This document shows, one piece after another, positions 46,294-58,920 of a stretch of 64,000 bases of DNA (positions are counted from its first letter, which is position 1; each line of letters starts with the position of its first letter). The notes under the pieces were generated by a model that saw nothing but the letters and a program-made list of their open reading frames with translations, was not told the origin of the DNA and made no database searches. The translations under genes were made by a program, and so were the position numbers. This DNA comes from Trileptium ribeirensis (lineage: Eukaryota; Nematoda; Enoplea; Enoplida; Thoracostomopsidae), in assembly GCA_030248225.1 (NCBI GenBank), contig JASANE010018609.1:46403-110402 (forward strand), written 5' to 3'.

Positions 46294-48716
46294 GATATTC
46301 ATTACATTGTAGGATTTTTTAGAAATATTTTTGCCGCAACTGTTAAGCTTGAATATGGTTTTTCCAAAATAATTCTTAACCATTCTATTTATAGACAGTT
46401 CTGTTAAAACTATTAATTTACAATTCTGTGAGCTTGCCTGCATATAATGCCTCAAAGCACCAGCCAGTACGTTTGTAAATTTTGTAAATAAGTATACATT
46501 GGAGCTTAGTATTATCTTGGTAATGAACTGCGTTTAATGTTACATCTGCGAACCCTATCACAGGGTCTGTTTTATAGCATTCCGTCCTGAAATTTATAGA
46601 ATACCCAGAGTAATTTTTTAAAACCGGAGAAACCAATATTTTAGGTGTGCTTTACAATAAACATGTAACAATTTAATGGGCAGTAACTTGAGGCGATAAA
46701 CACAGAAATAAATTGTTCAGACTGCGCTATATACGTTGCGCTCACATTCATTGTGGCTAACCTTTACGCAGTCGTGTATAGTGGAACATGTTTACGTTGC
46801 AATAGCAAACCGAAAAACCTGCAAACACAATTGCGATCCATAAATAAAACATTTTGGGCTGTCTCAGAATTGTTGAGGCACCAGATAAACAATAGCATTA
46901 TCTTAAGTTCAAGGTGGTAGTCAGGCGATCTAAATCCGTGTTTCGGTCACCGATTTGTTTTCATCTTATTCAATTTTTTCGCAGAAAGAAAGAAAGAGTT
47001 ACGTCAGAAATGTTGTTCTCTGCAACTAAAGAACTTAAATCAAAACTGTGCCCAACTTATATATACACAAATATAAATACACATTGATGAATTTTGCTAA
47101 AATTATCTGTTGATGGAGTAGTTCTAAATTATTTCCGGTACTAGATGACTCTAAAAGTATGAAATAATTTTTCTGAATACCACATTCAACTTAGCCTTTT
47201 CGTCGACATCAGCACAGCTACACTTCCCCTTCCCCGTTTTGAAATCGTGGCAACGGCCCTGATTAAGCTCAGCGTAAAAGTTATTTTAACATTATTTTAA
47301 ATTGATTGCACCTTTATTTATTCCTTCATTTGTTTCACTATCTATATTTATAAGACAAAGTTCGTATTCTGGTTCTGTTTTAAACTTGAGGCCCTAGCCC
47401 TGCTCTACTTATAATAATGCTAGTGTTATACGTCCTAATGTTGACTACGGACACCATGAATGCATGGTGCCGTATTAGCAAAAAGGTTGAAAGAGCCTAG
47501 CGTCTTGCAACCAAACTTTACCATTCATTTGTAAATGGACCTATGCAATTCTCTCGAAACAAGTCCAGTTCGGACTCACATGATGCTTAACTACAGCCAA
47601 CTCAAGTCTTGACATATATGAACGCGATCGACTTTAAAACTGGATTTTTTTCAAATATTCGCGGTTGTAGCTACATGCTAGAAACAAAATGATATTCCGA
47701 GATGAGGCAGCGCCAGATATTTCATAAGTCCTCGAGCTGTCTGGATAACCTGTCATTGTGCAAGCGCTACCTTCCCTAACTAATGTGGTCATAGATTAAT
47801 CTGTATTTTTATTCTTTTTTCAATTGGATGATGCGGCCCGTTTACTTTTGATATCGTAGGTACAACAGAGATGTCGCTGGTACATAATCTCGCAATCGGC
47901 GGTAATAGCCATTTAAACCCAAAAGCTTTTGAAATAGTAACAGCTTTTGAGATTTTCTTAGTGTCCGGTGTTACGCCTTTTCCCAAAACAATGTGTCTTA
48001 AAACACTGTTTCGTTTTTCAAGAACTCGAATTTGCTGCCTCTAACCCTTACCTTTCACCTAATTTTTGTTGAAGCATTTGCTTTATATAATACAAGTTTT
48101 CTCGATATATAAGTGGTTGAAAACGTATCGTCCAAATAACGCCGACGCAGTTCTCTAAGAAACAAGCTGCATCACGCATTGAAGCGTGGCCGGCGCGTTT
48201 ATGAGACCAAACAATCCATCCTGATAAAAACGTCTATTTTTTTCTTATCGGTTTCACGCATTGGAATTTGCCAGTGCCTTGAATGAAGAACAAGGGTTGT
48301 AAATAATTGATGCTGCTTAATGAATCAATTCTGTTGTCTATGTGTGAAATGGAAAGGTTGCCGTTTTTAGCTGTCGAGTTCAGTTCTCGGTAATTCGCGT
48401 AAAACACTTCGAGTTTTCTTTCTTAATTGAATGCAGAATCGGGTATGCCCATGGACAGAATTATCGACAGACGATATTTTGGTTAAACATTTTTGCACCT
48501 GGCGTAATGCCTCGGTTCTATCGCAAGAAGATAACCCTGGCGGCAGCAACTGTATCGGTTTTCAACAGTGGTTTCAATTCAGCGTTCCAATCGGGCATTA
48601 ACACAAATAACAGTTTTTCTCGCTGCAATACATCATTTTAATTAAAAAAACAGTAGCTAGATAAGTCTAGCTGTATTCGTCGATGTTAGTCGTGTCCAAC
48701 CGAGTCTATTGCTTCA

Positions 48717-49927
48717 GCTTAGATAACAATGTCTTCCCGAAAGAACTGGATATTGTTTGACGTTGCTTTTAGCACGTTTCGGCCAACTCCTACTCATCCG
48801 GGGCATAATACTATGCGTGTCTCTTTCTCGCCTGTAGTCTTAGATAACAATGTCTTCCCGAAAGAATTGCATATTGTTTGACGTTGCTTTTAGCACGTTT
48901 CGGCCAACTCCTACTCATCCGGGCAATAATACTGTGCGTGTCTCTTTCTCGCCAGTCGTCTTAGATAACAATGTCTTCTAGAAAGAATTGGATATTGTTT
49001 GACGTTGCTTTTAGCACGTTTCGGCCAACTCCTACTCATCCGGGGCATAATACTGTGCGTGTCTCTTTCTTGCCTGTCGTCTTAGATAACAATGTCTTCC
49101 CGAAAGAATTGCATATTGTTTGACGTTGCTTTTAGCACGTTTCGGCCAGCTCCTACTCATCCTGGCCATAATACTGTGCGTGTCTTTCTCGCCTGTCGTC
49201 TTAGATAACAATGTCTTCCCGAAAGAATTGCATATTGTTTAACGTTGCTTTTAGCTCGTTTCGGCCAACTCCTACTCATCCGGGCCATAATACTGTGCGT
49301 GTCTCTTTCTCGCCTGTCGTCTTAGATAACAATGTCTTCCCGAAAGAATTGCATATTGTTTGACGTTGGTTTTAGCACGTTTCGGCCAACTCCAACTCAT
49401 CCGCGGCATAATACTGTCCGTGTCTCTTTCTCGCCTGTCGTCTTAGATAACAATGTCTTCCCGAAAGAATTGCATATTGTTTGACGTTGCTTTTAGCACG
49501 TTTCGGCCAACTCCTACTCATCCGGGCCATAATACTGTGCGTGTCTTTTCTCGCCTGTCGTCTTAGATAACAATGTCTTCCCGAAAGAATTGCATATTGT
49601 TTAACGTTGCTTTTAGCTCGTTTCGGCCAACTCCTACTCATCCGGGCCATAATACTGTGCGTGTCTCTTTCTCGCCTGTCGTCTTAGATAACAATGTCTT
49701 CCCGAAAGAATTGCATATTGTTTGACGTTGGTTTTAGCACGTTTCGGCCAACTCCAACTCATCCGCGGCATAATACTGTCCGTGTCTCTTTCTCGCCTGT
49801 CGTCTTAGATAACAATGTCTTCCCGAAAGAATTGCATATTGTTTGACGTTGCTTTTTGCACGTTTCGGCCTACTCCAACTCATCCGCTGCATAATACTCT
49901 GCGTGTCTCTTTCTCGCCTGTCGTCGC
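48717..49927. repeat. 121-bp satellite, about 10 copies
   Basis: Units start TTAGATAACAATGTCTTCC and end near TCTCGCCTGTCGTC. The variant TTAGCTCGTT recurs at 49251 and 49613, and TCCAACTCATCCGCGG near 49391 and 49752, so the right half repeats as a trimer of about 362 bp. Minus-strand frames in it are by-products. Confidence 0.95.
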
Positions 49928-51654
49928 TGGTACCGTGTGAAACCACAACGGCATGCTGCATTGTATGAGAGCATGCCCTGAATAACAGTTTCATCAAGAT
50001 TAGTACTGTAATGTAGGAAAAGTTGTCTTTTACGCATATTTTCTTAGTAAAGTCCAAGCTTCTTCAGCTTTTGATTCAACTTGGGCATTCTAGGGCCGTT
50101 TCCTTAGCGCGATGCGATTGTCTTTCTCGAAGGAAACTACTGCATCGATTATGTCAGCTTCCAATCGTTGAACCGATTTCTGAACTTCACAGATTTCATA
50201 TTCGACCCTTGCGCATTCCGTATTTGATATTGCAAACCGGAACTAAAATACTCTTTACAGTTACAACACCAATCATGGATGGATGCATGGCGAATCTAGC
50301 ATTGAATTTCGATAGCGAAACACCAAAAATAGCATCGCAATATTATCCATTTGCATGCACCTTAGCTTCGATATATTTTCCCGGCCCCGGCAGAATTTTT
50401 ATGTTACGGTGCATTTGCAAAAATTCATCATGCCCGTATGCTCAACCGAGTTTTTCAGATTTTTGGGCAATTCCTCTTTGCAGGCGCAAATCGGGTTCAC
50501 AATAGTGATCCAACAGTTACTTTCAAATTTTCATGATCAAGTATTCATATGAAATCATGGAAATATGTTGCCATAAATCTATCGTCCCTTAATACTATGA
50601 AACGGATTTTTCGAAGTATATTCCCGACTTTAGCTTCGCTATAAAAATAGCGGTGCCAGCTTTATCGCAAGTCATGCCGGCTTACATTCGGATGCTAATT
50701 AAGGCAGGTGCTCGAAAAAATTTTGATCAAGTTTATTACTCATGATTTTTATTTGAAATACGCATAGTCACTTATACTTGTGATTGCTCGTTTATTATCC
50801 ATGATCATGTCAATGTAAAGCCTATGCACCATGCAGGATCATCTCATCTAAATCTACACTTCGACCTTTGGGCGCTGAAAATTTAATAAGATCACGACTT
50901 TATTGTGAAGTCACTCTCTGCGCCGCTGTGGGGCCCAATATGGTTCATCAACCCATTGTCAAAAAAAGCGATATTTAAATTTTCGATATGTTATTGCGAG
51001 TTTTTATCTTACAATGACTGCCTATTACGTTATCAAGCACCCTTGATACGATGGTTTTGCTATCTAGAGCCCAACGTGACTATATTATACCTTTTCGTGG
51101 GGTTTCAGGAGTTTTGCGGTCGACGAAGCCGATTTCCAAAATGAAGCGAGTTTTCATTTTTTGGTTATATATTGCATGCAGGGCACCAAGAATGACGTAT
51201 ACAAGTTTTTCGGTACCTACGCTGAGTTCGATGCTTTGGTTATACTGAATAGGTTCCAGCATGAATTTTTCCTGCCTTTTCAGATTTTTTTCATCGGGTT
51301 CAGGGTCCGTGAACCCGATCGCCATGCTGGGTATTTAGAGATTAGCACGAATACTTTGCTCGTTTTGAGTTGTTTTCGGTGGCTTAAGGGTTTTAGAGTT
51401 TACCACGGGATCAGGGTTACAATGGTTTTATTTTAGTATATATATATACAGCAAGCACAAAGTCTGTTAAATATATGGTTACATAAAATGACCACTCGAT
51501 GAAACCACGCTCGCTCATTTTCAACCTCGCTTGTGAGTTATTAGTGATGATTGCTGGCGAATCTACGTTTGACGTTACGTTGAACTGTTGACTCATTGTG
51601 TGTCTTTAATACAGTCTAGTCGTTCCCAGTAACTACAAATAGACACCAAACCGC
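49928..51654. other. Intergenic, nothing firm
   Basis: Several overlapping open frames (50023-50505, 160 codons; 51161-51436) lack recognisable domains, and frames of similar length occur on the opposite strand. No RNA gene or TIR was recognised. Confidence 0.45.
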
Positions 51655-52119
51655 TCATATCGTTACTTTGTTGCCGTACCTGTTCGACGGCATCCCTACA
51701 AAACGTTGACCGCTGTCTTTTATGTATCGGCAGTTGGTTCTATACCCATTGGATTCATAAGATGAACCATTTCGTCCATAGGCCGAGATTGCGGCTGAAT
51801 CTGTTCCTGAGCCGGTGTAGCTGTCGAAAATAGCAACTCTATAAAGAGGCCAGTGATAGGCCTTGGTGAAAGACGAGATGTCAAAAATAGATAGCTTCCG
51901 AACGCACAATCCCAATTCGTTATTGATAAACAGCAGCAAGCAACTTCCTATTTCATTACCGCCTCTCCGCCCTGCAGTTTCATTGTCAAGATAGAAGTAA
52001 TCTCCTTTCGTTGCGCTATCGTAAATAGTGAAATTATTAATAGATAGTTTACGTCGATAGCAGAAGACGTTTGCGTCTCCAGTTGGTATGCAAAGAACTC
52101 GCTGAAGATTGCATCTCAT
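51655..52119 (-). CDS. Unidentified 154-codon frame, possible exon
   Basis: I do not recognise this protein. It is mixed in composition, with six Cys (C3, C10, C20, C60, C72 and one near residue 130), Gly/Tyr-rich stretches (YDSATKGDYFYLDNETAG, DSYTGSGTDS) and no long hydrophobic segment. This looks more like a folded extracellular or enzyme domain than a random frame. The frame opens just after a stop; a CCGCCACAG acceptor-like sequence lies 12 nt before the ATG on the minus strand. It may be a host exon or a transposon fragment. No neighbouring exon was identified. Confidence 0.3.
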   Translation of the reverse strand: MRCNLQRVLCIPTGDANVFCYRRKLSINNFTIYDSATKGDYFYLDNETAGRRGGNEIGSCLLLFINNELGLCVRKLSIFDISSFTKAYHWPLYRVAIFDSYTGSGTDSAAISAYGRNGSSYESNGYRTNCRYIKDSGQRFVGMPSNRYGNKVTI

Positions 52120-52139
52120 CGAGCGAACCTGTGGCGGAT

Positions 52140-52689
52140 TATCTATAGATTATCTATAGTTCCGCCATTAGCCCAGAAATCGTAACTTCAGCAAACTGCT
52201 TCTAACAATCGCTACACCTAAACACTGGTTGTTATACTGATACCCTAAGCCTCTGTTGCACTCGCGCTCCCAAAGCCAACACCAAAGACTAAAGTTGATG
52301 ATTTTATTATAAAACAAATTAAGCAATTATACTAATGTTCCACCAGGATTCTATACAGTGCCGCTGTGACCGTAAATTCCATCACACGCCGAAGACTCAA
52401 TACATATGAGTTGTGGTGCCAATCCAAATTATTTTCCGAGGTGTGGGGCCACATTATTTCGTTAATTATTTTAAGTATGTCACTCACTCATATAATTTTT
52501 GTTCTCAACTCGCCAACACCGTGCTATGTGGGGTTCAATGTCACCGCATGTTTCAGCACACTGATTCGATTTTAGTCGGCTATGGCAACCGTCCGCGCAT
52601 AAGTAGTAACACTTTTTAAGTTACGCAAGTACCTCCGTATCGGTAATACCACATATTAATTTATTAACTAGTAACTCAATCATGAAGAA
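52140..52689. other. Intergenic; short hairpin at its start
   Basis: At 52134-52167 GGCGGA and TCCGCC bracket two TATCTATAG-type words. Otherwise AT-rich with nothing recognised. Confidence 0.5.
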
Positions 52690-54611
52690 TCGTCGTTAGA
52701 AACGGGTAGAAACGTCGTCCGGCAGGGTGGCGGCGTGTGGATACTACTCCTTCCAAACCACACGATACATATCGGTTCGCGACTGTCAACGTCGGAACAA
52801 CGAAAGGTAGAATTAGGGAACTGTATGAAATGCTTTTCAGAAGAAAAGTTGACGTATTTGCCTTACAAGAGGTGCCGCATAAAGGCACGGGCACTAGAAT
52901 GTATGGATGTGGAGCGGAAAGATATAAATTTGGTAGTCCGGAAACAGCAACGGAGACGCCGATCTCGGATTTATAGTCAAAGAGCGCCACGTAAAAAACG
53001 TATTGAACGTATTGAACATTAAACGAGTGAACGACTGAAGCACGTGCCTAAAACTAGTGATCGCAGGTGATATTTGAAACGTACTATCGTTGTATGCAAA
53101 GGCGTAACTGGGGCGAAAAAGGGACCCCCTTTTCGAATTGATTATTTTTCTTTTTTATAATAAACCCGAGATAGCCCGCACAGAAGATAAAATCACATTA
53201 TCTTACTAACAAGTCACCGGCGAGAAACTAAATTTCTTCGCTCTGTATCATCTTCGAATTTTTTCAAAATTTCTTCAGTCCCTGATGCAAGTTCTTGTGT
53301 GTATATTTTTGTGCCCGATAGCAGGCATACAGTATATACCAGGAACCCCCTAGACCCCCTGCTTTTTGCCATTTATTATAGAACTAGACACCCTCTTTTT
53401 CTAAATTCTAGTTACGCCCCTGGTTGTATGCCCCTCAATCTGGACGGTCCGATCAAGAAAAAGCTGATTTCTACGGCTGCCTTCATGACACTTCAGGTCT
53501 CAAACCGGCAGACGAGGTGCTGATAATCAGTGGCAATATGAACGCTCATATTGGTACATCAACGGAAAACTGGGAACATGTGAGATGACCGTACGGCATA
53601 AGCACGGCAAATGCCGAAGGGAACCGATTACTACAATTCTGCATGGCAAACGAACTACGAGTGGTAAACACAGAATTCTAAAAGAATCACGAAAAGCTGG
53701 TAAACTACAACAGTGGCGGGACCTCAACTCAAATTGATTCCTTCTTGAGGCGGCGAAATGCAAGACCCGCGCTGGTCTGCAAACTAGTTCCCGGGGAAGC
53801 ATATTTGTTCCAGCACAGGCTTCTGCTCATGGACATTATCTTTGAAAAGAAGGAAAAAAGGATGCGACAAGAAAAGCCAGCAAGACTGAGGATGTGGAAA
53901 TTGAATGAAGCAGCGACAATACAAAGATTCACCCAACAAGTATCCCGCATCAAGGCCACATCATGACAGTCCTACTCAGAAAGTATAATGGAGTTAGCGA
54001 CGAGGGTCTGCGTCGTTTCGAAGGCGGGCGCGGGCAGAGAAAGGAAACCAGGTAGTGGAATATGGCTGTCCAAATAGTCATAGAAGCCAAGAAAGCTGCT
54101 TACCGCAGCTGTCACCGTGAATGTACACAATCGACCCGGAACGCGTATGTTGAGAAGCGAAGGCTGCTAAAATCGCAGTGGCGAAAGCGTAGGATGCGTA
54201 CTACCATAGCTGGTACGACGGCGTTACCACGGAGGCTACCCAACAGAGGATGCACAAAGTTGCGAGGAAGTGAGAAGGAACCATAAGGACATAACCGGAT
54301 CTAGAATTATAAAAGACGCCGATGGAACCATCTTGGTGGATGACGCCAAAGTGGCTGCGTGTTGGCGGAAATACGCAGAGCATCTATTAAACGTGCAAAG
54401 GCCGCTTGAGCTGGACCATACAGTGCCAACAGAAGGACCAATTATGGCTTCCAACAGAAGTCAAACAGGCACTGGAAGCTATGAAAAGAGGGAAAACTAG
54501 TCTGTCCACGAAGGTCATAGCAGAAGGTGGGGTCAATGCCCTCACAGAAGTCATGAACCCCATGCTGTCTGAAGGATTACCACGGGAATGGACAACCAGC
54601 CACACCATATA
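52690..54611 (+). pseudogene. RTE-like non-LTR retrotransposon remnant
   Basis: Pieces in order: endonuclease start (RFATVNVGTTKGRIRELYE, then VDVFALQEVPHKGTG; 52780-52890), the middle of the endonuclease after the MITE (VLIISGNMNAHIGT near 53520-53560), its end (KLVPGEAYLFQHRLLLMDI near 53770-53840), a linker (EAKKAAYRSCHRE near 54080-54115; DADGTILVDDAKVAACW near 54315-54365) and the start of RT (EVKQALEAMKRGK, then GLPREWTTSHTI up to 54611). This is the endonuclease-RT order of RTE-type LINEs. The RT catalytic motif and 3' end are missing, and several frameshifts are present. The MITE at 53097-53422 splits it. Confidence 0.87.
53097..53422. mobile_element. hAT-type MITE, copy 2, inside an RTE remnant
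   Basis: A 326-bp element closely similar along its length to 13952-14289, including the interior GATGCAAGTTCTTGTGTG block. A perfect 8-bp duplication GTTGTATG flanks it (53089-53096 and 53423-53430). The LINE coding sequence on either side continues across the insertion, so the MITE came later than the LINE. Confidence 0.93.
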
Positions 54612-55221
54612 AGAGTGGTATGTTTACGGCACGGGATTGAATTAATTACAGTACAATATTAGTAAGAGTTCATGCTTTAGCTTGTTGCATTATCACTGGT
54701 GCGCGCCGCTGAGACAATTTTAGGTACACCACCCATTGACAATTTTATCAAGGAAATTGTGGCAATAGAATATTTTAGGCTTTAAAATATAGGTCTATGG
54801 AGAGGTAATGAGGCATTGGGCTCCCATGCTCATAAGAAAATGCTAGTAAAAGTCATTGGAGGATTATTGAATTTCTATTGTGATATTGTCAGGTTTATAA
54901 GACATAATCAGAATTGGAATTTTATGGATTGGACTGACGTTAGGGAAGATGATTTGGATTTTATCTAGTATACAAATGGCACTGCCATTGATGATGGTAC
55001 CATGGAGCTGTGGTGCAGGCATTTACATAACAGGCAGAGTAATGAGGCAATACCTTTGGCAGCCTTCCTATTGTTTTTCAGGCAGAGATCCTGAACTCAA
55101 CAGTCGTGCTACTACCCACTGAACCCACTTATTTCTACTCGCCCTGGAATTGCTCACTCGACACTTTGGGCCGATAGTATGAACTACTACTAATTTGCCA
55201 TACTTAATACGGTACCACTCT
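54612..55221. mobile_element. Possible TA-flanked TIR element (610 bp)
   Basis: AGAGTGGTA at the left and TACCACTCT at the right, each bordered by TA, fit a mariner-like insertion. The left end lies exactly where the RTE coding match stops. The TIR is only 9 bp, and RTE sequence does not resume at the right, so the call is weak. A short stretch around 54830-55095 is free of stops but matches nothing known. Confidence 0.35.
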
Positions 55222-58200
55222 TAGTACTATTTAGCCTACGGTTTTATTTCAGAATTTAATATTATTAAGATTAACTCGTATACATTACTCGTTTTATTAA
55301 AAATACTTATTTGTATTCAGTTATTTAGCCAGTTTCTGACAGCGACCTGACACGATAATTGTACTAGACCCATTTCCTGATGAAAGTCCAAAATTAGAAA
55401 CGAGAGCGCACTTCTGTTGCGCCTCTAGTAATCATGTCATCTAATAAACCATAAACCTCAGCAACTCATCAGAATTAACTCCAGCATTAAGCTAATAACA
55501 TTCGCGCCGATACCCAGTACAACCAACACTATGCTGACATAAAAAACGAGAATGACTACTATGAAGTAGTGGCTAGGTAACCTTCGTATAAAACTAAAAT
55601 AAGAACAATTAATTCATAGTCAACACTTCCCAACTCCGATCTCAACGACCGACTGAAAAACAAAAACTGAAGCTAACTAGATGTTAGCTGATACAACAGA
55701 CTAAAAAAGTTTATGCAAATTAGGACAAATGAAAACAACAAATTCAATAAATTTGGGATTTTAGGATTTGGTATGATGGGGACCATATTAAAATTAAAAT
55801 GGTGAAAAAGTTAAATTTTGGTTTTGGGTTCGGTTTTTAGTTTATTTTAGGGTGGTTGGGCAAGTCTGGCCCGGGAATCCCCCTTGTAGCCTGGGATACC
55901 CTAACACTGGTTTTTCCTGTTCTTTAGTAGCGTTAACGTTAGGCTATCACGTACTCTAATATTCCTCTTATGAGGTTGGTAGAGTTACACCCAACCGGAA
56001 TGCGAACTGTGATTATTTAAGTATATTATCCTCGGCGTTAGATTTATTGCTAAATAGTTCCGTATCCGTTCCTCTTATGAGGTTCGCAGGGTTACACACG
56101 ACGGGAATGCACCAGCGATTTATCTCAATACCTTAACCTTTTCAGTAATTTAGACTAATAGTTATATTAAAGCGATCACACCCTGTCGCGGCGAATGCCT
56201 TTTTCAACACTTATCTTTCACTTAAATTTTTCAGTTTTTGTTATAACTTATTTTTTTAGTTTTTGTTTTTCTTCCCGCCATAGGACTCCTTTGTCATCCT
56301 TGGCATGGCATATAAGTGACATATTTGTGTTAAGGTTTTTATATAACTTGTGCTATAAATGTGTGACTAGCTATGTATTTAAATAAATATATAAAATATA
56401 TTACAATTCATATATTTTCTAAATTTTCTTTAAATGTTTCCATGTTTGAAAACCTCACTTTTTCGCTTAAAAACCTTTTAAAATCAACTTTTTCTTTCAA
56501 ATACCACTTTCCCTAAGCCCTGTTCCTATTTACTTACCCTTCTTCATTAAAACCTAAATTACACAAAATTCTACTTTTTCTCCATTTCCACTTTTTCAAT
56601 CAAAATACAAATTACCCCCTCTCGCCCACAACCAAACCAATATAATTCAAATTTTCACATATTTTTCATATAATCCTATATATTGATATATTTGACCCGC
56701 CCCTTTCCCCTCTTCCTATTTCGTATATACTTTACATTCTATAAAAATTCCCATTTTCTCTATTTCCCATTTTTTTCAAACACCTCCCATTTATCCAAAA
56801 CTTAATTCTCACTCCTCAAATTTATAATTCAAACTTCCCTACCTACGCCTCACAACATCTTAAAATTTCATCTTCAATCTCTTCTTACTTTCTCTAACAC
56901 CAAACTCCTCTTCCAACCCCATTTCTTCTAAGTTTCCCCTTCTTCAAATTTCAAGTAAATATACCTTAAAATTATACTTTATACTAAATATACCTCTGTA
57001 TATATTATCCTTTATATATACAAATTATGTGGTACGGGGTAAAACAGTCGCTATTAGCGTTGCATATTATTACTAGATGTTGAACTCGTTCGATGATGAC
57101 ATTGGATTTGAATTATGATTATATGGTGCTGTTTTGGAGTTGGAAATAGACGACTTAGCTAATTTTCAAATTGGTCATAAAGATTTACCGCTTGACGCCA
57201 AGTCCAACTATTCTACACTGTTTTGAGATATTGTTGTATCTTTGTTGTTGTTGTACTATTCGTTTCCAAGGTGCTGTTCGTTTCGAGATCGCAGTATCGA
57301 CATTCTATCGTTTTATTTCTTCGTAAATGACCAGTTTTCGTTGAAGAGGATTAAGCCTCGTGAAAACGAGACCAAAGAGATTGAAAAAACAAATATGTCA
57401 GTGATTACAATTTGAGACTGGGCAGCATGGAGCCTTTGCTTGAACGATGACAAGGATGGTGTGCATTCACAACAGTGGAAGGCAGACTGTCACGGAATCA
57501 CACAGTTCTGTGAGAGAAGAAATGACGACAAACATCAAGACGAGGTATGTCGATAGTCTGGAACTTCAGATAGTGCCATCTGGTTGGAGGACATCCGGTT
57601 GTAAATAATTTTGAGTAGTATTGTACTGGGGCAAGAATTCTACCGGAGCCAGGACCGGGGCTAGCCTACCGGGGCCGGAGCCGGGACCGAAGCTGGCCGA
57701 AAAGTACAATGTGACGATCTTCGAGCGCATATAGAGCATGTATACATATACATGCATACACCCCGACAGGGGGTGAGAGGGAGTAAAATCCCCCTGGAAA
57801 CCTTGATCCCACCCCCGAAGAGTTAGGCGAACTCATAGGCGAAAATTTGACGCCGGCGACCAAAAAAAGGTCCTCACTACCGTACCGACCTCCCCCTAGA
57901 AAAATTTCGCCGGCTACCGGGGTTACCCCTCGTGGGGTGTTCTACCCCGCTGGCACGTATGCAAATACACCAAAAACCAAATCATTGTTTAATAACTATT
58001 CTTAAAAACCAATACCCGAAGTTTGTACGTATACGTAGTAATCTTGTTGAAATATAAAAACTCAACACAAATATTACAACATTTTAGTTTAATAACTTTA
58101 CGTTTATTAGATTATTCCTAAATCTCAGATTTTCAGGACGGCGCTGTGGAATTTGCATTGTCCTAGTTAGTAGCAAGCATTATGTTTTCTGCTAAAACTC

Positions 58201-58379
58201 CAGATTGTTTATCTGTTCTACTAATTTGGTACCAAAAATATTTTTTCGAAACAGTAGCCCAGGTCCCAGCACCTAAATTTTACTTTTACCGGGGCGGGGC
58301 CGGTGCTTCGACGCTGCCCCGGCCCGGGACTAAATTTGTTGCGTCGGACCCTAGGCCTGGGTTAAGCCTCGACACATCA
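55222..58379. other. Intergenic, strongly strand-skewed, with repeats
   Basis: No gene. 55960-56110 holds a direct repeat (TTCCTCTTATGAGGTT twice, about 110 bp apart). 55750-55860 is poor in C, and 56450-56990 has about 2 percent G against abundant C. G/C-rich CCGGGGCCGG-type stretches lie at 57640-57700 and 58290-58330. 55490-55760 is related to 60060-60330. Confidence 0.55.
55440..55760 (+). repeat. Dispersed repeat pair, copy 1
   Basis: Diverged copy of about 60000-60330; the shared ordered words include GCGCCGATACCCAG/GCGCCGATTCCCAG, GCTGACATAA/GCTGACGTAA and ATGTTAGCT. Same strand, 4.5 kb apart, non-coding. Confidence 0.5.
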
Positions 58380-58920
58380 TAAATTTTGAGACAACCAAAT
58401 TGGCAGAACCGTGAGTCATTTTATACAGCAGAATAACATCACTGCGAATTCGACGAGTGGCGAAAGATTGTAGTCCCAAGCATGGCAGCCTATCTTCATA
58501 GTTCCAACATCGGATATCCCGGACGGAGCTTAGTTGCGTGGCGCTGCACGCGTTCAATTGTTGTGATATCGCGCTCGAGATAAGGACACCATTCGATCAC
58601 AGCATATTCGACATGCGGGCGAATCAACGAACGATACAGCTGCGACCAAATGTGCTTCGACCAATGCTGAATCGTTGGACGTATCGTGTCGATAAGTAGC
58701 AGCAACAGCGTTACGGTGAGCAGAAAATTTCAGACTATTACGCACAACACCTAGGTCCTTCTCCAGTACGGATTCCATGAGTAGATTGCTAATCAAAGAG
58801 TAAGCTGCGCGCGGATTATCATAACCACAATGCGTAATATGACTCGTATCACCGTTGATGGACAGACGCCACAGTTCACAGAACAATTGGAGACCAAACA
58901 AATTAAACTGGACTGAATCA
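58380..58920 (-). pseudogene. CR1/Jockey-like LINE remnant (RT C-terminal part)
   Basis: On the minus strand the pieces EKDLGVV (near 58750), LYRSLIRPHVEYAVIEWCPYLERDITTIERVQRHATKL (split here by frame; 58520-58640) and DVILLYKMTHG (near 58420) match the end of reverse transcriptase in CR1/Jockey-type LINEs. The frames are shifted against each other and upstream domains are absent, so this is a dead fragment. Confidence 0.85.

Larger units (their letters stand above)
43092..48716. other. Intergenic with small repeats
   Basis: Apart from the tRNA-like element (43641), the dispersed repeat (45815) and the 120-bp MITE (46174), no gene or RNA was recognised. All open frames are under 85 codons and lack motifs. 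Confidence 0.5.
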
